Origin: Verrucomicrobiota bacterium
Lineage (GTDB): Bacteria; Verrucomicrobiota; Verrucomicrobiia; Limisphaerales; UBA1319
Direction: 5' to 3'
Assembly (NCBI GenBank): GCA_022709905.1
Contig: JAKLHY010000003.1
Coordinates: 62,001-126,000 of the forward strand
DNA: 64,000 nt
The notes under the pieces are model-generated. The model did not search any database. It was not told where the DNA came from and was given only the letters and a program-made list of their open reading frames with translations. Position numbers and translations under genes: made by a program. Below are positions 44,271 to 58,053 of the stretch, in pieces (positions within the stretch are counted from its first letter, which is position 1; every line of letters starts with the position of its first letter).

Positions 44271-44402
44271 ATGAAAGAGAAACTCAGAAGCTACAAAGAC
44301 TTGGTCGTTTGGCAAAAGAGCCTCACTTTGGTGAAGCGGGTCTACGTAGAAGCGCAGAAGATGACCAACGCCTTGCGCCGGTCCCTCGCCTCTCGCTCCT
44401 AA
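44271..44402 (+). pseudogene. Truncated four-helix-bundle (S23/IVS-type) gene fragment
   Basis: The 43-codon frame begins [20 protein letters not shown] then [11 protein letters not shown]. This is the conserved N-terminus of the small four-helix-bundle proteins first found as 23S rRNA intervening-sequence ORFs. Family members are about 120 aa; homology here stops after about 31 residues and the rest is unrelated sequence up to a stop. It lies in the 165-bp junction between permeases 2 and 3, so it is probably a relic of an insertion or recombination. Confidence 0.7.
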
Positions 44403-44414
44403 TCTCTCTCCTCT

Positions 44415-46889
<2,475 letters not shown>

Positions 46890-46937
46890 CAAGGGACGAG
46901 CTGGAAATTAGAAATGGAAATCTAATCCGGGAAAACC

Positions 46938-49406
46938 ATGGACACATTGATTCAAGACCTTCGTTACGGTTTGCGGATGCTGCGTAAGAGCCCCCTGTTC
47001 ACCGGTGTGGCGGTGATTTCGCTGGCCCTCGGCATCGGGGCCGCCACGGCAGTTTTCGCGCTGGTCCACGCCGTTCTGCTCCGTTCGTTGCCGGTGCCAA
47101 ACCCGCAGGAACTCATCGTAATCAAATGGTCCGGAACCAACCCGAAGATCGGGAACTTCATGGGCGCTCAGGAAGGCGACGCTGCCGGACACGTGACTGC
47201 GGACGCCCTGTCATATCCGGTCTTTCGCAGCGTGCGCGAGCAATGCGCTGCCCAGGCGGATCTCTTCGGATTTACCGAACTCCATGAACTGGGTATTACC
47301 GCACGCGCCCGGCACGAACCGTTCGCCGCCGCGGGCCTGATGGTTACGGACAACCTCTTCTCCGGTCTGGGCGTGCGTCCGTTGCTGGGGCGTCTTTTGG
47401 GTCCGGAGGACGAGGCAAGCGGGGCCGCACCCGCGATCGTGATCACCTACGAGTGGTGGCAACGGGAGTTCAATCTCGATCCGGCCGCGCTTGGACAAGT
47501 GGTCACGCTGAACGGCAATCCCTTTGCGATTGTGGGCGTGTTGCCAAACCCATTCCCCGGTATGGCGGCCGGTGATCGGACGGAGTTTTACGTGCCGATG
47601 TCCGCCCAACCGCAGCTTCTTTCAAGCTGGTCTCTGACGGCGCCAGATCGTTGGTTCGTGAAAATGATGGGCCGGAAGAAGCCTGGGGTGAGTGACGCGC
47701 AAGTCCGATCGGCCCTCAATGTCGCCTTTGCCCGTGAAGTGGAAACGGTCATGAAGGAGGCCAAGATGCTGCTGACCGATGGGCGGGCCGGCGTCTCCTA
47801 TCAGCGTAACTATTACCGCAAACCGCTGCTGCTGCTGCTGGGCATCATCGGTGTGGTGGTGCTGGTGGCTTGCGCGAATCTCGCAGGTCTGCTTCTGGCT
47901 CGCGGTGCAGTCCAGCAGCACGAGTATGCCGTGCGTGCAGCCATAGGCGCTGGACGCTGGCGGCTGGTTCGGCAATCCCTCACCGAGAGCGCGCTCCTTG
48001 CATTGTGGGGCGGGGCGCTCGGCGTTTTAGTGGCTGTCTGGGGCAAGAATGTGATTGCTCGGTTGTTGGCCGGTTCGCTGGACGACTTTCATTTTGACAC
48101 GTCACTCAATTTGGCGGTGCTTGGGTTCGCTTTGGGCACGGCATTGCTGACGGCGCTGTTGTCGGGTCTGCTCGCGGCCCTGCGGGCCGGACGAAGCGAT
48201 CCGGTGGCCGGGCTGAAGGAGCGCGCCTCGCTGGGTGCGCCGCGTTTGCGAATGGGCAGAGCATTGGTGGTGGCACAAGTCGCCCTTTCCGTCCTGCTCC
48301 TGGCCGGTGCGGGCCTCTACATTCGAACGCTGGTGAACCTTGTCGGGATTAACCCCGGGTTTGCCACTGAGAACCTGCTGCTGTTCCGAGTCAGCCCGCG
48401 CACTGCCGGCTATCGCGGTTCAAAATCAGCCGGATTCTACCACCGTGCCCAGCAGTCTCTGGCGGCGATTCCCGGAGTGCGGTCTGTGACACTGACGCAA
48501 AATCCATTGCTCAGCGGGGGCATGTCGGGTGGCTCTTTTTTCACATTGCCGAACCAGGCTTCTGGAATCGAACCGCATGCCTACAAGCACACCGTGAGTG
48601 AGACCTTCTTCGCGACGATGGGGATTCCGGTGTTGCTTGGGCGCGAATTAAGCTCCAGCGATGCCGACGGAGCGTCCAAAGTGGTTGTGGTGAACGAGGC
48701 TTTCGCCCGAAAATTCTTCCCGGAAATGAATCCCCTCGGCCAGATTCTGAGGACGAAGGATGATTTCGAGTGGCAGATCGTTGGCGTGTGCCGGGACACC
48801 AAATACACGGGTATCAAGGATGAAATCCCGCCCACCGTGTATTTCTCGTTTCGCCAGGATTCCATCAGTTTTGCCTGTTTTGCGGTGCGTACTGCGCTGC
48901 CCCCCTTGTCAATTGTGCCCGCGGTGCGAAAGGCGGTCGCGGCCGTGGATCCCCTGGTGCCGCTGGCGGGTATCACGACGCAGAAGGCCATGCGCGACAA
49001 GAGCATTGCCCAGGAGCGATTGTTCGCGTCACTCTGCGGCGCGCTGGGCTTACTGGCCGTGCTGCTCTCGTGCATTGGGCTTTACGGTCTTCTGGCTTAC
49101 AACGTAGCCCGGCGCACCCGTGAAATTGGCATTCGCACGGCGTTGGGGGCGACACGCCGAAACGTGGCTTGGCCTATCTTGCGTGAAGCCTATGTGCTTG
49201 GCGCAATCGGCGTTGCCCTCGGCATTCCCACCGCCCTCGCCCTGTCCAGGTTTATCCAGAGCCAGCTTTATGGCGTCGCGCCGACGGATCCGTTGGCGAT
49301 CGGGGGTGCAGCGATGCTATTGCTCCTGGTTGCCACGCTTGCGGCGTGGTTCCCTGCGCGCCGGGCCGCCCGGGTGGACCCGATGGTGGCGTTGAGATGT
49401 GAATGA
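46938..49406 (+). CDS. ADOP-type permease 4 (no prefix domain)
   Basis: 822 aa from ATG 46938. It begins [20 protein letters not shown] with helix 1 in [20 protein letters not shown], and [17 protein letters not shown] instead of the PLPYP form found in several neighbours, placing it in another subgroup of the family. Periplasmic domain 1 has [20 protein letters not shown], FtsX 1 has [20 protein letters not shown], and FtsX 2 has [20 protein letters not shown]. It ends [17 protein letters not shown]. Membrane topology is as in the other copies. Confidence 0.87.
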   Translation: MDTLIQDLRYGLRMLRKSPLFTGVAVISLALGIGAATAVFALVHAVLLRSLPVPNPQELIVIKWSGTNPKIGNFMGAQEGDAAGHVTADALSYPVFRSVREQCAAQADLFGFTELHELGITARARHEPFAAAGLMVTDNLFSGLGVRPLLGRLLGPEDEASGAAPAIVITYEWWQREFNLDPAALGQVVTLNGNPFAIVGVLPNPFPGMAAGDRTEFYVPMSAQPQLLSSWSLTAPDRWFVKMMGRKKPGVSDAQVRSALNVAFAREVETVMKEAKMLLTDGRAGVSYQRNYYRKPLLLLLGIIGVVVLVACANLAGLLLARGAVQQHEYAVRAAIGAGRWRLVRQSLTESALLALWGGALGVLVAVWGKNVIARLLAGSLDDFHFDTSLNLAVLGFALGTALLTALLSGLLAALRAGRSDPVAGLKERASLGAPRLRMGRALVVAQVALSVLLLAGAGLYIRTLVNLVGINPGFATENLLLFRVSPRTAGYRGSKSAGFYHRAQQSLAAIPGVRSVTLTQNPLLSGGMSGGSFFTLPNQASGIEPHAYKHTVSETFFATMGIPVLLGRELSSSDADGASKVVVVNEAFARKFFPEMNPLGQILRTKDDFEWQIVGVCRDTKYTGIKDEIPPTVYFSFRQDSISFACFAVRTALPPLSIVPAVRKAVAAVDPLVPLAGITTQKAMRDKSIAQERLFASLCGALGLLAVLLSCIGLYGLLAYNVARRTREIGIRTALGATRRNVAWPILREAYVLGAIGVALGIPTALALSRFIQSQLYGVAPTDPLAIGGAAMLLLLVATLAAWFPARRAARVDPMVALRCE

Positions 49407-49429
49407 ACCTTGAACCTGATGCGTAAAAC

Positions 49430-51967
49430 GTGAAAACACTCCGAACCAACTTGTTGAGACTCCGCTCCTTCTGGCAACGGCGCGGGGTGAAGCGCAAGAT
49501 CGGCAAGAAATCGCCCTTCCACTTCAAACAGCGCACGAGACGAAGCGCCAGCCTCGGCGAGGCGATGTGGCAGGACGTCCGTTTTGGTTTGCGGATGCTA
49601 CGGAAGAATACTGGATTCGCGCTCATGGCGGTCTTGACCTTGGCGTTGGGCATCGGAGCGAACATCGGGATTTTCGCCGTGGTAAACGCCGTGCTCCTTC
49701 GTCCGCTGCCCTACCCCGACCCGGACCGATTGGTGCAGATCTGCAGGCAAAACCGCGATCAGACATCCGCGGGCATCCAGCTCGACGACTGGTTGGGCGG
49801 GAGAGAATTGGAGATCCTGCAAGATGAGACTCAAGTGCTTTCGCATTTGGCCTCGTATGCGGTTGGGGAGTCGAGCTTAAGCGGCATCGAAGCCGCGTCG
49901 CAGCTTCATACTGGCCTGGTTTCGGACTCCTTCCTGACACTGCTGGGAGTTCGTCTGGCCATGGGACGCAACTTTCTGCCCGAAGAAAACCAACCCGGCG
50001 CCGCCCCGGTGGCGATCCTGAGTCATGCCACATGGCAACGATGCTTTCAAAGCGACGCACAAATCATCGGCCGGTCCGTGACGCTCAATCGCCGCCCCTT
50101 CACCATTGTTGGCGTGCTGCCCGCCTCTTTCAGGTTCATCGCGGACCTGGATGTGTATGTGCCGCTGGCCGCTAACGATAAAACCGGCGCAGAGGGATTA
50201 TTACTCAATCGCAAGGCTCTTGGCCGGCTGCAACCGGGCGTATTCCTAACGCAAGCCCAAGCCGCGTTGGACAACGTCTATCAACGCATCCGCAACGCCG
50301 ACGACAACAGCCGCGTCGTGCTGGCCGGTTTCCAGGGACAGATCGTTCGCAAGGTCAAGCTCAAGTTGCTGGTCTTTCTGGGCGCGGTCGGGCTGGTTCT
50401 GCTGATTGCGTGCGCAAACATTGCCAATCTGCTGCTGGCGCGGTCGGCGGCGCGCCGGAGGGAGATGGCGGTGCGCGCAGTGTTGGGCGCGGGTCGTTGG
50501 CGGTTGGTCCGGCAACTGCTGGCCGAAAGCGTTCTGCTAGCGTTGCTGGGAACTATGGGAGGTGGCCTCTTGGCCCAAGGGATTATTGTCGCGTTGGGTG
50601 CTTACACTGCCAGTCTCCCAGGACTGCAGCCCGTGGTCTTCGATGCCCGGGTGTTAGGGTTCACTTTGGTGGTGACGCTTCTCGCCGGCTCGCTTTGTGG
50701 CCTGGCCCCGGCCCTGACCGTTTCGCAACCATGCCTGGCCGATGACCTGAAGGAGGGCGCGAGCAGCGTGACCGGCGGACGTCGGGCGAATCGTCTACGC
50801 CATAGCCTTGTGGTCCTAGAGATGGCCATGGCCATGGTGCTCGTATGCGGCGCGGGTTTGTTGGCTCACAGTTTCTTCCGGTTATCGGTGGTGGACCTCG
50901 GCTATCAACCGGAGCGACTGCTGACGTTTACCCTCAACGCAGACCCGGCCCGGTTTCCCAATCCGCGCTCGCGGGCCGACTACTGTGAGCGCATGATCAC
51001 GAGCCTCCGCGGCCTTGCGGGCGTGGAGACGGTCGGTGCGAATACCGCCATGCCCTTGATCGGATATGGCGTGTCCTCCACCCTGCTGATCGAAGGACGG
51101 CCGCAGTCGCCAACAGATTCCATCGTCGCCTGCCCGGTGGTAAACGGAGATTACTTCCGTGCTTTGGGAATCCCGGTGCGGCACGGGCGCGCCCTATCCG
51201 ATCTCGACCGAGAGGGCGCGCCGGAAGCGGTCGTCGTCAACGAGAGCGTGGCGCGGCGGCATTTTCCAGACGAGAATCCGATCGGGAAGCGGATCTTGGT
51301 CTTCCTCCCCCAGGTAGAAAAGATGGAGTGGAAGACCATCGTTGGCGTGGTGGAGGACACCAAACTGCACGGTCCGGAGCAAGACGCTCCCCCTCAGGTT
51401 TATCTGTCCTACCTGCAGGTGGGCCCGCCCTGGATGACGTTCGCCCTGCGCACGCGCGACGATCCGCTGGCGCTTGCCGATTCGGTCCGCCGCACCGTCC
51501 GGCAGGTGGACGAAAACCAGCGAGGTTTTGCGTTGCTGACGATGGAGCAACGATTGACGGGCACGATTGCTCCGCGCAAGACCAACATGCTGCTGCTGGG
51601 TTTGTTTGCCGCGGTGGCCTTGGTGATGGCGACGGTGGGCCTCTACGGTGTGGTCGCCTTCTCGGTTGGTCAGCGCACTCATGAGATCGGCATCCGGATG
51701 GCGCTCGGGGCGCACCGCGGTAACGTGCTCGGATTGGTGGTTCGGGCGGGTCTGAAACTCGCCCTGGCAGGCATCGTCCTCGGCCTTGTCGTTGCGTTGG
51801 CTCTGACGCGCGTCTTGGGGAACCTCCTTTTCGGCGTCACACCAAACGATCCCCTCACGATCATCGTGGTCTCACTCTTGCTGCTCGGGATCGCGCTGCT
51901 GGCCTGTTGGCTGCCTGCGCGGCGCGCCGCGCGGATGCATCCGATGGTCGCATTGAGGTGCGAATGA
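49430..51967 (+). CDS. ADOP-type permease 5 with a shrunken prefix domain
   Basis: 845 aa from a GTG codon lying in the GTGAAAAC junction sequence. The first 55 residues ([20 protein letters not shown], then [20 protein letters not shown]) are a damaged form of the usual permease prefix domain: several acidic residues are changed to lysine (compare RETDEERRF in permease 6) and about 36 residues are deleted in frame before ASLGEA. Almost the same damaged segment occurs in permease 9. The permease body follows from [20 protein letters not shown], with both FtsX blocks, ending [17 protein letters not shown]. Confidence 0.87.
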   Translation: MKTLRTNLLRLRSFWQRRGVKRKIGKKSPFHFKQRTRRSASLGEAMWQDVRFGLRMLRKNTGFALMAVLTLALGIGANIGIFAVVNAVLLRPLPYPDPDRLVQICRQNRDQTSAGIQLDDWLGGRELEILQDETQVLSHLASYAVGESSLSGIEAASQLHTGLVSDSFLTLLGVRLAMGRNFLPEENQPGAAPVAILSHATWQRCFQSDAQIIGRSVTLNRRPFTIVGVLPASFRFIADLDVYVPLAANDKTGAEGLLLNRKALGRLQPGVFLTQAQAALDNVYQRIRNADDNSRVVLAGFQGQIVRKVKLKLLVFLGAVGLVLLIACANIANLLLARSAARRREMAVRAVLGAGRWRLVRQLLAESVLLALLGTMGGGLLAQGIIVALGAYTASLPGLQPVVFDARVLGFTLVVTLLAGSLCGLAPALTVSQPCLADDLKEGASSVTGGRRANRLRHSLVVLEMAMAMVLVCGAGLLAHSFFRLSVVDLGYQPERLLTFTLNADPARFPNPRSRADYCERMITSLRGLAGVETVGANTAMPLIGYGVSSTLLIEGRPQSPTDSIVACPVVNGDYFRALGIPVRHGRALSDLDREGAPEAVVVNESVARRHFPDENPIGKRILVFLPQVEKMEWKTIVGVVEDTKLHGPEQDAPPQVYLSYLQVGPPWMTFALRTRDDPLALADSVRRTVRQVDENQRGFALLTMEQRLTGTIAPRKTNMLLLGLFAAVALVMATVGLYGVVAFSVGQRTHEIGIRMALGAHRGNVLGLVVRAGLKLALAGIVLGLVVALALTRVLGNLLFGVTPNDPLTIIVVSLLLLGIALLACWLPARRAARMHPMVALRCE

Positions 51968-51969
51968 AC

Positions 51970-51999
51970 CGTGAAACGTGATGCGTAAAACGTGAAAAC
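51970..51999 (+). repeat. GTGAAAC-type junction repeat carrying the permease 6 start codon
   Basis: CGTGAAACGTGATGCGT is followed by AAAACGTGAAAAC. The last GTGAAA is the start codon and second codon of permease 6. The same heptamer motif occurs before permease 5 (degenerate, about 49415-49436), permease 7 and the unknown-gene remnant near 63.6 kb. Confidence 0.65.
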
Positions 52000-54628
52000 A
52001 TTGCGAACCGACTTGTTGAGACTCCGCTCGTTCTGGCAACGGCGCGGGGTGAAGCGGGAGACGGACGAGGAACGGCGCTTCTACCTCGGGCAGCGCACCG
52101 CTGAAAATATCACTACTGGCATGACGCCGAAGGAAGCGGCGCGCGAGGCGCGGAGGCGGTTCGGCAACATTCAGTGCCTTCGCGAAGAATGCTGCGAGGC
52201 GCGCGGCGCAAGCCTCGGCGGGACAACGCTTCAGGATATCCGGTTCGGCGCGCGGATCCTCGCGAAGATGCCCGGCTTCGCCGCGATCACCATCCTGACG
52301 CTGGCTTTGGGTGTCGCCGGCAACATCGTGATCTTCACGGCCTACAATTCCCTCTATCTGCGTCCGTTTCCCTTCGTCGAGCCGGACCGGCTGGTGGACC
52401 TGAATGAGCGGGCGCCACGCTGGAACCTCGAAACCACCGGCCTGTCGTTCTCGGAGTTTTCCGGCTGGCGCGAGTTGAACCAATCGTTCGAGGCGATGGC
52501 CGCCTGGGAAGGCATCCGGCACGTTCTCGTCCACGAGGGCAACGCCGAGTGGGCCAATGGCGCGCGCGTCTCGCACGACATGCTCGCGGTGCTGAAAATC
52601 CAGCCTGTTCTCGGCCGGGGATTCCTGCCGGAGGAAGACCGTGTGGGCGGGCCCAAAGTGCTCCTGCTTTCCCACGGTATCTGGCAGCGGCGTTTCGGCG
52701 GGCGCACGGACATCGTGGGGCAAATCCTGCAACTGAGCCAGGAAGCCTGGACGGTGGTGGGCGTGTTGCCGCCGGACAAAGGTGTTCTGGTGCCAGGCGA
52801 TTATTGGGTGCCGCTGGCCTACGACACTGGCAAGCAACAAGGCTGGCACCTGAGCGGATTGGGCCGGCTGAAGCCAGGCGTCTCGCTAGCGCTGGCACTG
52901 GAAGATTTGCAACGCGTTCACCAGGGGCTGGTGGCGGAAAAACGGGCCAACGAAAACACCTCGCCCCGGCTGACCACGCTCACGGACCGTTACTTTGGCG
53001 ATGCGCGGCTGCTTCTCCGCTTGTTGCTCTTAGCGGTGGCGATGGTACTGGTGATCGCCTGCGGGAATGTGGCGGCGCTGATGCTGGCGCGCGGGTTGGC
53101 GCGCGGACGCGAGCTGGGCCTGCGGCTGTCGCTGGGGGCGACACGCTGGCGGGTGGCCCGGCTGATCGTGGTGGAGAGCCTGCTGCTGGCCGCGCTGGGC
53201 GGGCTGATCGGGATGGCGCTTGGCAATGCGGGACTGAAAACCTTGCTGGCCCACCTGCCCGAACAACCGCCGCGCTGGGTGTCGTTCGACGCCGACTGGC
53301 GCGTGTGGTTGTTCGCGGGCCTGATGGTCGCGGGCGCGGCGCTGCTGGGCTCGTTGCCGGTGATTCGTTCCGCGTTGAAACTCGATTTGCGTGGCGTCGT
53401 GCAATCTTCAGGACATCAATCCACAACCGCCCGTGGCGGACGGCGAAGCCTGAACACGCTGGTGGCGGCCGAGATGGCGTTGACCCTCGTGGTGATGGTG
53501 CAGGCGGGATTGCTCTACCAAACCTTCCGCCGGCTCCAGGGCGTGGACCCCGGATTCCGCTCGGATCACGTGCTCGTTTACGACATCGCCCTGCCGGACA
53601 CCCGATACCGGTCCGATGAAGAACGGAAGGCTTTCTTCAAGGACCATCTGGAACGGGTGCTCGCTTTGCCCGGCGTCGAGTCCGCGAGCGCGATCACGGC
53701 GGCGCCCTTGAGCGGGCACTGGGGCAATTTTTTCGTCGCCGAAAACGCGCCGCCCAAGGTGCCGGGCGAACCCAACCCGGTCGTGCTGAAGCGCGTCACG
53801 TTTCCCGGCTATTTCGAGACGATGCGAATCCCGATCCAGGCAGGACGCGCTTTCACCGATCAGGACGGCGTCAGCGAAGGGTCAATGGCGGTGATCGTGA
53901 ACGAGACCTTCGCCAAGCAATTCTGGCCCGGCCAGGAGGCGGTGGAAGCCGTCGGCAAGCGCATCCGTCACGAAGGCCAGAACAACCCTTGGATAACGGT
54001 GATCGGGCTGGCGCGTGACGTGAAGCATTACGGCCTGGATCAGCCGGTTAGGCCCGGCGTTTACATCCCCTTTGTCCAGAGCCCCGTGCCGCACCTGGCG
54101 TTTGTCACGCGCAGTTCGGTGGAGCCAGCGAGCCTCGTTCCCTCGATCCGGGCATTAGTTCGGGAGCAAGATCCCGAGGTGCCGGTGTTCGGCGTGGTGA
54201 CGATGGAAGAGCGCCTCAACCAATCCATGTGGAGCCGGCGGCTGGCGGCGTCCTTGTTCGGAATCTTCTCGGCCGTCGCGCTGGTCATGGCGGCCTGCGG
54301 CATTTACGGCGTCTTTTCGTATGTGGTGAACGGGCGGCGGCAGGAGCTCGGCGTGAGGCTGGCGCTCGGCGCGCAGCGCGGGGAAATCCTGTGGCTGGTG
54401 ATCCGCCAGGGGCTGCGGCTCTCGGCCATCGGCCTGGGCATCGGTCTGGTCGGCGCTTTCATGGCGTCGGCCATCACCCGCAATCTGCTTTTTGGCGTCA
54501 GCCCGTTTGAGCCGGTCATCCTTGCGGCGGTCACGCTGGTATTGTTGTGCGTCGCCGTGCTGGCGTGCTGGGTGCCCACCTGGCGCGCGATCTGGGTGAA
54601 CCCGATGGAGGCGTTGAGATGCGAATGA
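51992..54628 (+). CDS. ADOP-type permease 6 with full prefix domain
   Basis: 878 aa from GTG 51992. The complete prefix domain (about 1-85) reads [40 protein letters not shown], then FGNIQCLREECCEARGASLG. Helix 1 is at about 98-120 (ITILTLALGVAGNIVIFTAY). The body is most like permease 1 (LYLRPFPFVEPDRLVDLN, APRWNLETTGLSFSEFSGWR, GVLPPDKG), although four other copies lie between them. FtsX 2 has IYGVFSYVVNGRRQELGVRL. It ends PTWRAIWVNPMEALRCE, an unusual variant of the [10 protein letters not shown] signature. Confidence 0.88.
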   Translation: MKTLRTDLLRLRSFWQRRGVKRETDEERRFYLGQRTAENITTGMTPKEAAREARRRFGNIQCLREECCEARGASLGGTTLQDIRFGARILAKMPGFAAITILTLALGVAGNIVIFTAYNSLYLRPFPFVEPDRLVDLNERAPRWNLETTGLSFSEFSGWRELNQSFEAMAAWEGIRHVLVHEGNAEWANGARVSHDMLAVLKIQPVLGRGFLPEEDRVGGPKVLLLSHGIWQRRFGGRTDIVGQILQLSQEAWTVVGVLPPDKGVLVPGDYWVPLAYDTGKQQGWHLSGLGRLKPGVSLALALEDLQRVHQGLVAEKRANENTSPRLTTLTDRYFGDARLLLRLLLLAVAMVLVIACGNVAALMLARGLARGRELGLRLSLGATRWRVARLIVVESLLLAALGGLIGMALGNAGLKTLLAHLPEQPPRWVSFDADWRVWLFAGLMVAGAALLGSLPVIRSALKLDLRGVVQSSGHQSTTARGGRRSLNTLVAAEMALTLVVMVQAGLLYQTFRRLQGVDPGFRSDHVLVYDIALPDTRYRSDEERKAFFKDHLERVLALPGVESASAITAAPLSGHWGNFFVAENAPPKVPGEPNPVVLKRVTFPGYFETMRIPIQAGRAFTDQDGVSEGSMAVIVNETFAKQFWPGQEAVEAVGKRIRHEGQNNPWITVIGLARDVKHYGLDQPVRPGVYIPFVQSPVPHLAFVTRSSVEPASLVPSIRALVREQDPEVPVFGVVTMEERLNQSMWSRRLAASLFGIFSAVALVMAACGIYGVFSYVVNGRRQELGVRLALGAQRGEILWLVIRQGLRLSAIGLGIGLVGAFMASAITRNLLFGVSPFEPVILAAVTLVLLCVAVLACWVPTWRAIWVNPMEALRCE

Positions 54629-54629
54629 A

Positions 54630-54672
54630 CGTGAAACGTGATACGTGAAACGTGATGCGTGAAACATGAAAA
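54630..54672 (+). repeat. GTGAAAC-type junction repeat before permease 7
   Basis: Three or more tandem units of CGTGAAA/CGTGATG/CGTGATA type between the stop of permease 6 and the ATG of permease 7. The last unit (GAAACATGAAAA) merges with the start codon. Confidence 0.65.
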
Positions 54673-57317
54673 TCCTAAGAACCAATTGGTCGAAGATCCG
54701 CTCGCTTTGGCAGCGGCCCGGGGCGAAACGGGAGACGAACGAGGAACTGCGCTTCCACCTCGAGCAGCGCACGCAACAGAACATCGCCGCCGGCATGGCG
54801 CCGGAAGACACGGCGTGCGAGGCGCGGAAGGGATTCGGAAATCTCCAGCGCATTCGCGAGGAATGCCGGGACACGCGCGGCGCGAGCTTGGGCGAGGGAA
54901 CACTCTCCGACGTTCGTTTCGCCTTCCGCCAGTTGCGGAAGAGTCCTGGCTTCACCCTCGTCACGGTGGTCACGCTCGCTCTGGGCATCGGGGCTAACAC
55001 GGCTATCTTCAGCGTGGTTGACTCGGTCGTGTTACGGCCGCTACCCTACCCGCGGCCGGATCAACTTGTCTGGGTTTGGGGACACTTCGCCGGCATCGGG
55101 TTGCCAGACAATCAAAACGCGATCTCGGCACCCGAACTGAGAGATCTCGAAACGCAAAACCGGTGTTTCTCTCACGTCGCCGGGCTCAGCACCGGAGGCA
55201 GCTTCAACCTGAAGTTCGGTGATGATCCCCAGCGAATCGAGGGCTCTTTTGTGACGCCGGCTTTTTTCCCGCTGCTCGGTGTGCAACCTGCGTTGGGACG
55301 CGCCTTTCTGCCGACCGACGCCGACCCAGGACAGAACCAGGTGGTTGTGCTCAGCCACAGCCTGTGGAGACGCGGTTTTGGTGCCGACCCCGGCGTGGTC
55401 GGGCGGCGGCTGAACATCAACGGCCTCAGCCATGAGGTAGTGGGGGTCATGCCCGCCGGATTCGAATCTTTTGGTGCGGAACTGTGGGCGCCGTTGGGGT
55501 TCACCCCGGAGAACCTGATCCGCCGTGAGCAGCATGGCCTCCAGGTTTTAGCACGAATCAAGCCCGATTTGACCTTCGAACAGGCGCAGGCCGACATGAG
55601 CGCGTTGACGCGAGCGGTCAAGGATCAGAATCCGGGCTATCCCTACGAGCGTTTCCAATTTGCCTTTCGGTTGACGCCCCTGCATGACGCCCTGGTGGGG
55701 AGCGTGCGGAAGCCGCTCTGGATTCTCGCCGGTGCGGTCACTTTGGTGCTTCTGATTGCCTGCGCGAATGTCGCCAATCTTCTGCTTGTCCGATCGTCGG
55801 CGCGGCAACGGGAAGTCGCCATCCGGCTGGCGCTCGGGGCGAGCCGGGGCCGCTTGTTTCGCCAATGGATCACCGAAAGCGTCCTGCTATCCGCGCTCGG
55901 CGGGTTGGCGGGTCTGGCAGTGGCCCAGGCCGGGCTGAAACTCCTGGTCCAGCTTGGCGCCACCATCTTTCCACATGTGGCCGAGGCCACGCTGGATGGC
56001 CGGGTGCTGACGTTCACGATGCTGGTTTCGCTGGCCACCGGGATTCTGTTCGGCCTGGCTCCCGGTTTGCGCACCGCGCGGGAGGTCAAGACCCATGCTC
56101 TCCGCGGGGACGATCGAAACGCCACCTCGGGTCCAATCGTACAGCGCCTGCGCCACGCCCTGATCGTGGCCGAGATCGCCTTGGCCCTGGTGATCTTGAG
56201 TGGCGCCGGCCTGTTGCTCCGCAGCTTGATCCATGTCTGGGCGGTGGACAGCGGTTTTCGCCCGGATAACGTGCTGACGATGCGGGTGTCTTTGCCCGCG
56301 GCAAAATACGCAGAATCCCATCAGGTGCGGGCGTTCTACGATGAGGTTCTGGCCCGTATCTCTCGGCTCCCGGGAGTGGAGGCCGCCGGTGCAACGGGCG
56401 TGTTGCCGCTCAGCGGTGGCGGTTCTTCCGGAACGGTCATCATGGACGCCACCGCCGTGCCGCCCGACCGTGCGTCGCCGGAGGCGGATTTATGTGTGGT
56501 AACCCCAGGCTATTTTCAGGCGATGGGCATTCCCGTCCAGACCGGACGTGCGTTTGAGTCTCATGACACCGACCGATCTCAGCCGGTGGTGGTCGTTGAC
56601 GAGACCCTGGCCAGAACTTACTGGCCCGGCGAAGACGCGGTTGGCAAGCGCCTGCGCCCCCCAGGCATGGACGCCCCCTGGGCAACCATCATCGGCGTGG
56701 TTCGGCACGTCCGCAGCCGGACCTTGGAGGCGCCTTCCCGTATTCAGGTTTACTGGCCGGAAAGCCAGGCGACGAGCCGGTCGTTGACCCTGGCAATCCG
56801 AACCCGGACAGCGCCGCGCAATCTCATCACTGCCGTGCGGAGGGAAATCGCCGCCGTGGCCCCGGACCAACCGGTTTTCAACGTCAGGACCATGGTCGAA
56901 TGGACCCAGGATTCACTGGCGCTGCGGCGACTCGGGACGCACCTGCTTTCGGCCTTCGCCGGCGTGGCTCTCGTGCTGGCCGTGGTGGGAATCTACGCTG
57001 TGATGGCCTACTGGGTTGGCCAGCGCACTCGCGAGATCGGATTGCGGGCGGCCCTGGGCGCCCGGCAGCGGGATTTGCTGCGGCTCGTAATGGGCCAGGG
57101 CTTGCGACTGGCGGTGGTGGGAATTGCCCTGGGTCTCGTGGGCGCGCTGGCTCTGACTGGCATTCTATCCACGCAGCTATTCGGTGTTGGTTCCACCGAC
57201 CCCATCACCTTCGCCGGCGTGTCCTTGACCTTGCTTAGCACAACGATGCTGGCGTGCTACCTCCCCGCCCGCCACGCGGCGCGGGTGGACCCAATGCTGG
57301 CATTGAGGCGCGACTGA
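54666..57317 (+). CDS. ADOP-type permease 7 with full prefix domain
   Basis: 883 aa from ATG 54666. The prefix domain is [40 protein letters not shown], then [20 protein letters not shown]. Helix 1 is [20 protein letters not shown]. Periplasmic domain 1 has [20 protein letters not shown], and FtsX 1 has [20 protein letters not shown]. The C-terminal FtsX block has [20 protein letters not shown] and the final [17 protein letters not shown]. It precedes the unknown 235-aa gene by 24 bp. Confidence 0.88.
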   Translation: MKILRTNWSKIRSLWQRPGAKRETNEELRFHLEQRTQQNIAAGMAPEDTACEARKGFGNLQRIREECRDTRGASLGEGTLSDVRFAFRQLRKSPGFTLVTVVTLALGIGANTAIFSVVDSVVLRPLPYPRPDQLVWVWGHFAGIGLPDNQNAISAPELRDLETQNRCFSHVAGLSTGGSFNLKFGDDPQRIEGSFVTPAFFPLLGVQPALGRAFLPTDADPGQNQVVVLSHSLWRRGFGADPGVVGRRLNINGLSHEVVGVMPAGFESFGAELWAPLGFTPENLIRREQHGLQVLARIKPDLTFEQAQADMSALTRAVKDQNPGYPYERFQFAFRLTPLHDALVGSVRKPLWILAGAVTLVLLIACANVANLLLVRSSARQREVAIRLALGASRGRLFRQWITESVLLSALGGLAGLAVAQAGLKLLVQLGATIFPHVAEATLDGRVLTFTMLVSLATGILFGLAPGLRTAREVKTHALRGDDRNATSGPIVQRLRHALIVAEIALALVILSGAGLLLRSLIHVWAVDSGFRPDNVLTMRVSLPAAKYAESHQVRAFYDEVLARISRLPGVEAAGATGVLPLSGGGSSGTVIMDATAVPPDRASPEADLCVVTPGYFQAMGIPVQTGRAFESHDTDRSQPVVVVDETLARTYWPGEDAVGKRLRPPGMDAPWATIIGVVRHVRSRTLEAPSRIQVYWPESQATSRSLTLAIRTRTAPRNLITAVRREIAAVAPDQPVFNVRTMVEWTQDSLALRRLGTHLLSAFAGVALVLAVVGIYAVMAYWVGQRTREIGLRAALGARQRDLLRLVMGQGLRLAVVGIALGLVGALALTGILSTQLFGVGSTDPITFAGVSLTLLSTTMLACYLPARHAARVDPMLALRRD

Positions 57318-57341
57318 ATCCTGAAAGGCCATGCGTGACGC

Positions 57342-58049
57342 ATGAAAACGCAACAAACCAATCTTCTGAACTGCGATTGTTTGGGTTCGACTCTCGATGC
57401 TGTTTCCGAGGCCCTCTTTTTCGGCGTGCCCATCCCGGTGGTTGAACGCCGTGCCGTGGCAAAGTGGATTGCCACGCGCCAGGGTTTGCCCGGCGCCTAC
57501 GCAGACACGTTCGCACCAACCGAGAAGGACACACTCGGCATTCACCTTTTCACCGGCGAAGCCATCCGCACCCTGGCGGGAACAGCCCACATCCTCGGCG
57601 AGGAATCCTGTCGAGTGCTGCATCTCCTGAACGTGAAGGACCGGCAGGTACAGGAAGCCCTGACCCGAGCCGTGCGTGGATTAGCCGCCCGGCTCGACAA
57701 CGCCGAGCGACGCGGGGCAAGCCCTGGGTTTTATTGCTGCGGTGCGTGTGCGGCGGCGTATTGGCGCAACCTCGCTACCGGCCAACTGCCCCGATCCGAA
57801 GAGCGGCTGCGCTCGGGCCTGGTGGAGTTGACAACCCTGCGTGCCGGTGGCGGCAAATGGCGACGCTTCCCGTTCTTCTATACCTGCTTGGTGCTCACGG
57901 AAATCGGCCCCAATCTGGCCAAAGCCGAGATGCAGTGCGCCGCACTGTACTGGCAACGGAATCTGAAGAAGCTGTCGCTCGCGAAAGGCTGCGTAGCCCT
58001 CCGCCGAACAGCGGTCGGCCAACGTCTGCTCGAATTGTGCGAATCGTGA
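57342..58049 (+). CDS. Unknown 235-aa protein embedded in the permease array
   Basis: It starts ATG at 57342; AAGG stands 14 bp upstream, longer than usual. No family is recognised. Visible parts are an N-terminal CLGSTLDAVSEALFFGVPIP, helical stretches (EKDTLGIHLFTGEAIRTLAG, LTRAVRGLAARLDNAERRGA), a Cys-rich segment SPGFYCCGACAAAYWRNLAT near 126-145, and an aromatic repeat-like stretch LRAGGGKWRRFPFFYTCLVL. The last resembles loops of alpha-alpha toroid proteins, but this is weak. There is no signal peptide or membrane helix, so it is probably cytoplasmic. Its stop is 4 bp before permease 8. A 5' remnant of a paralogue lies at 63600, again just before a permease. Confidence 0.7.
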   Translation: MKTQQTNLLNCDCLGSTLDAVSEALFFGVPIPVVERRAVAKWIATRQGLPGAYADTFAPTEKDTLGIHLFTGEAIRTLAGTAHILGEESCRVLHLLNVKDRQVQEALTRAVRGLAARLDNAERRGASPGFYCCGACAAAYWRNLATGQLPRSEERLRSGLVELTTLRAGGGKWRRFPFFYTCLVLTEIGPNLAKAEMQCAALYWQRNLKKLSLAKGCVALRRTAVGQRLLELCES

Positions 58050-58053
58050 ATCA

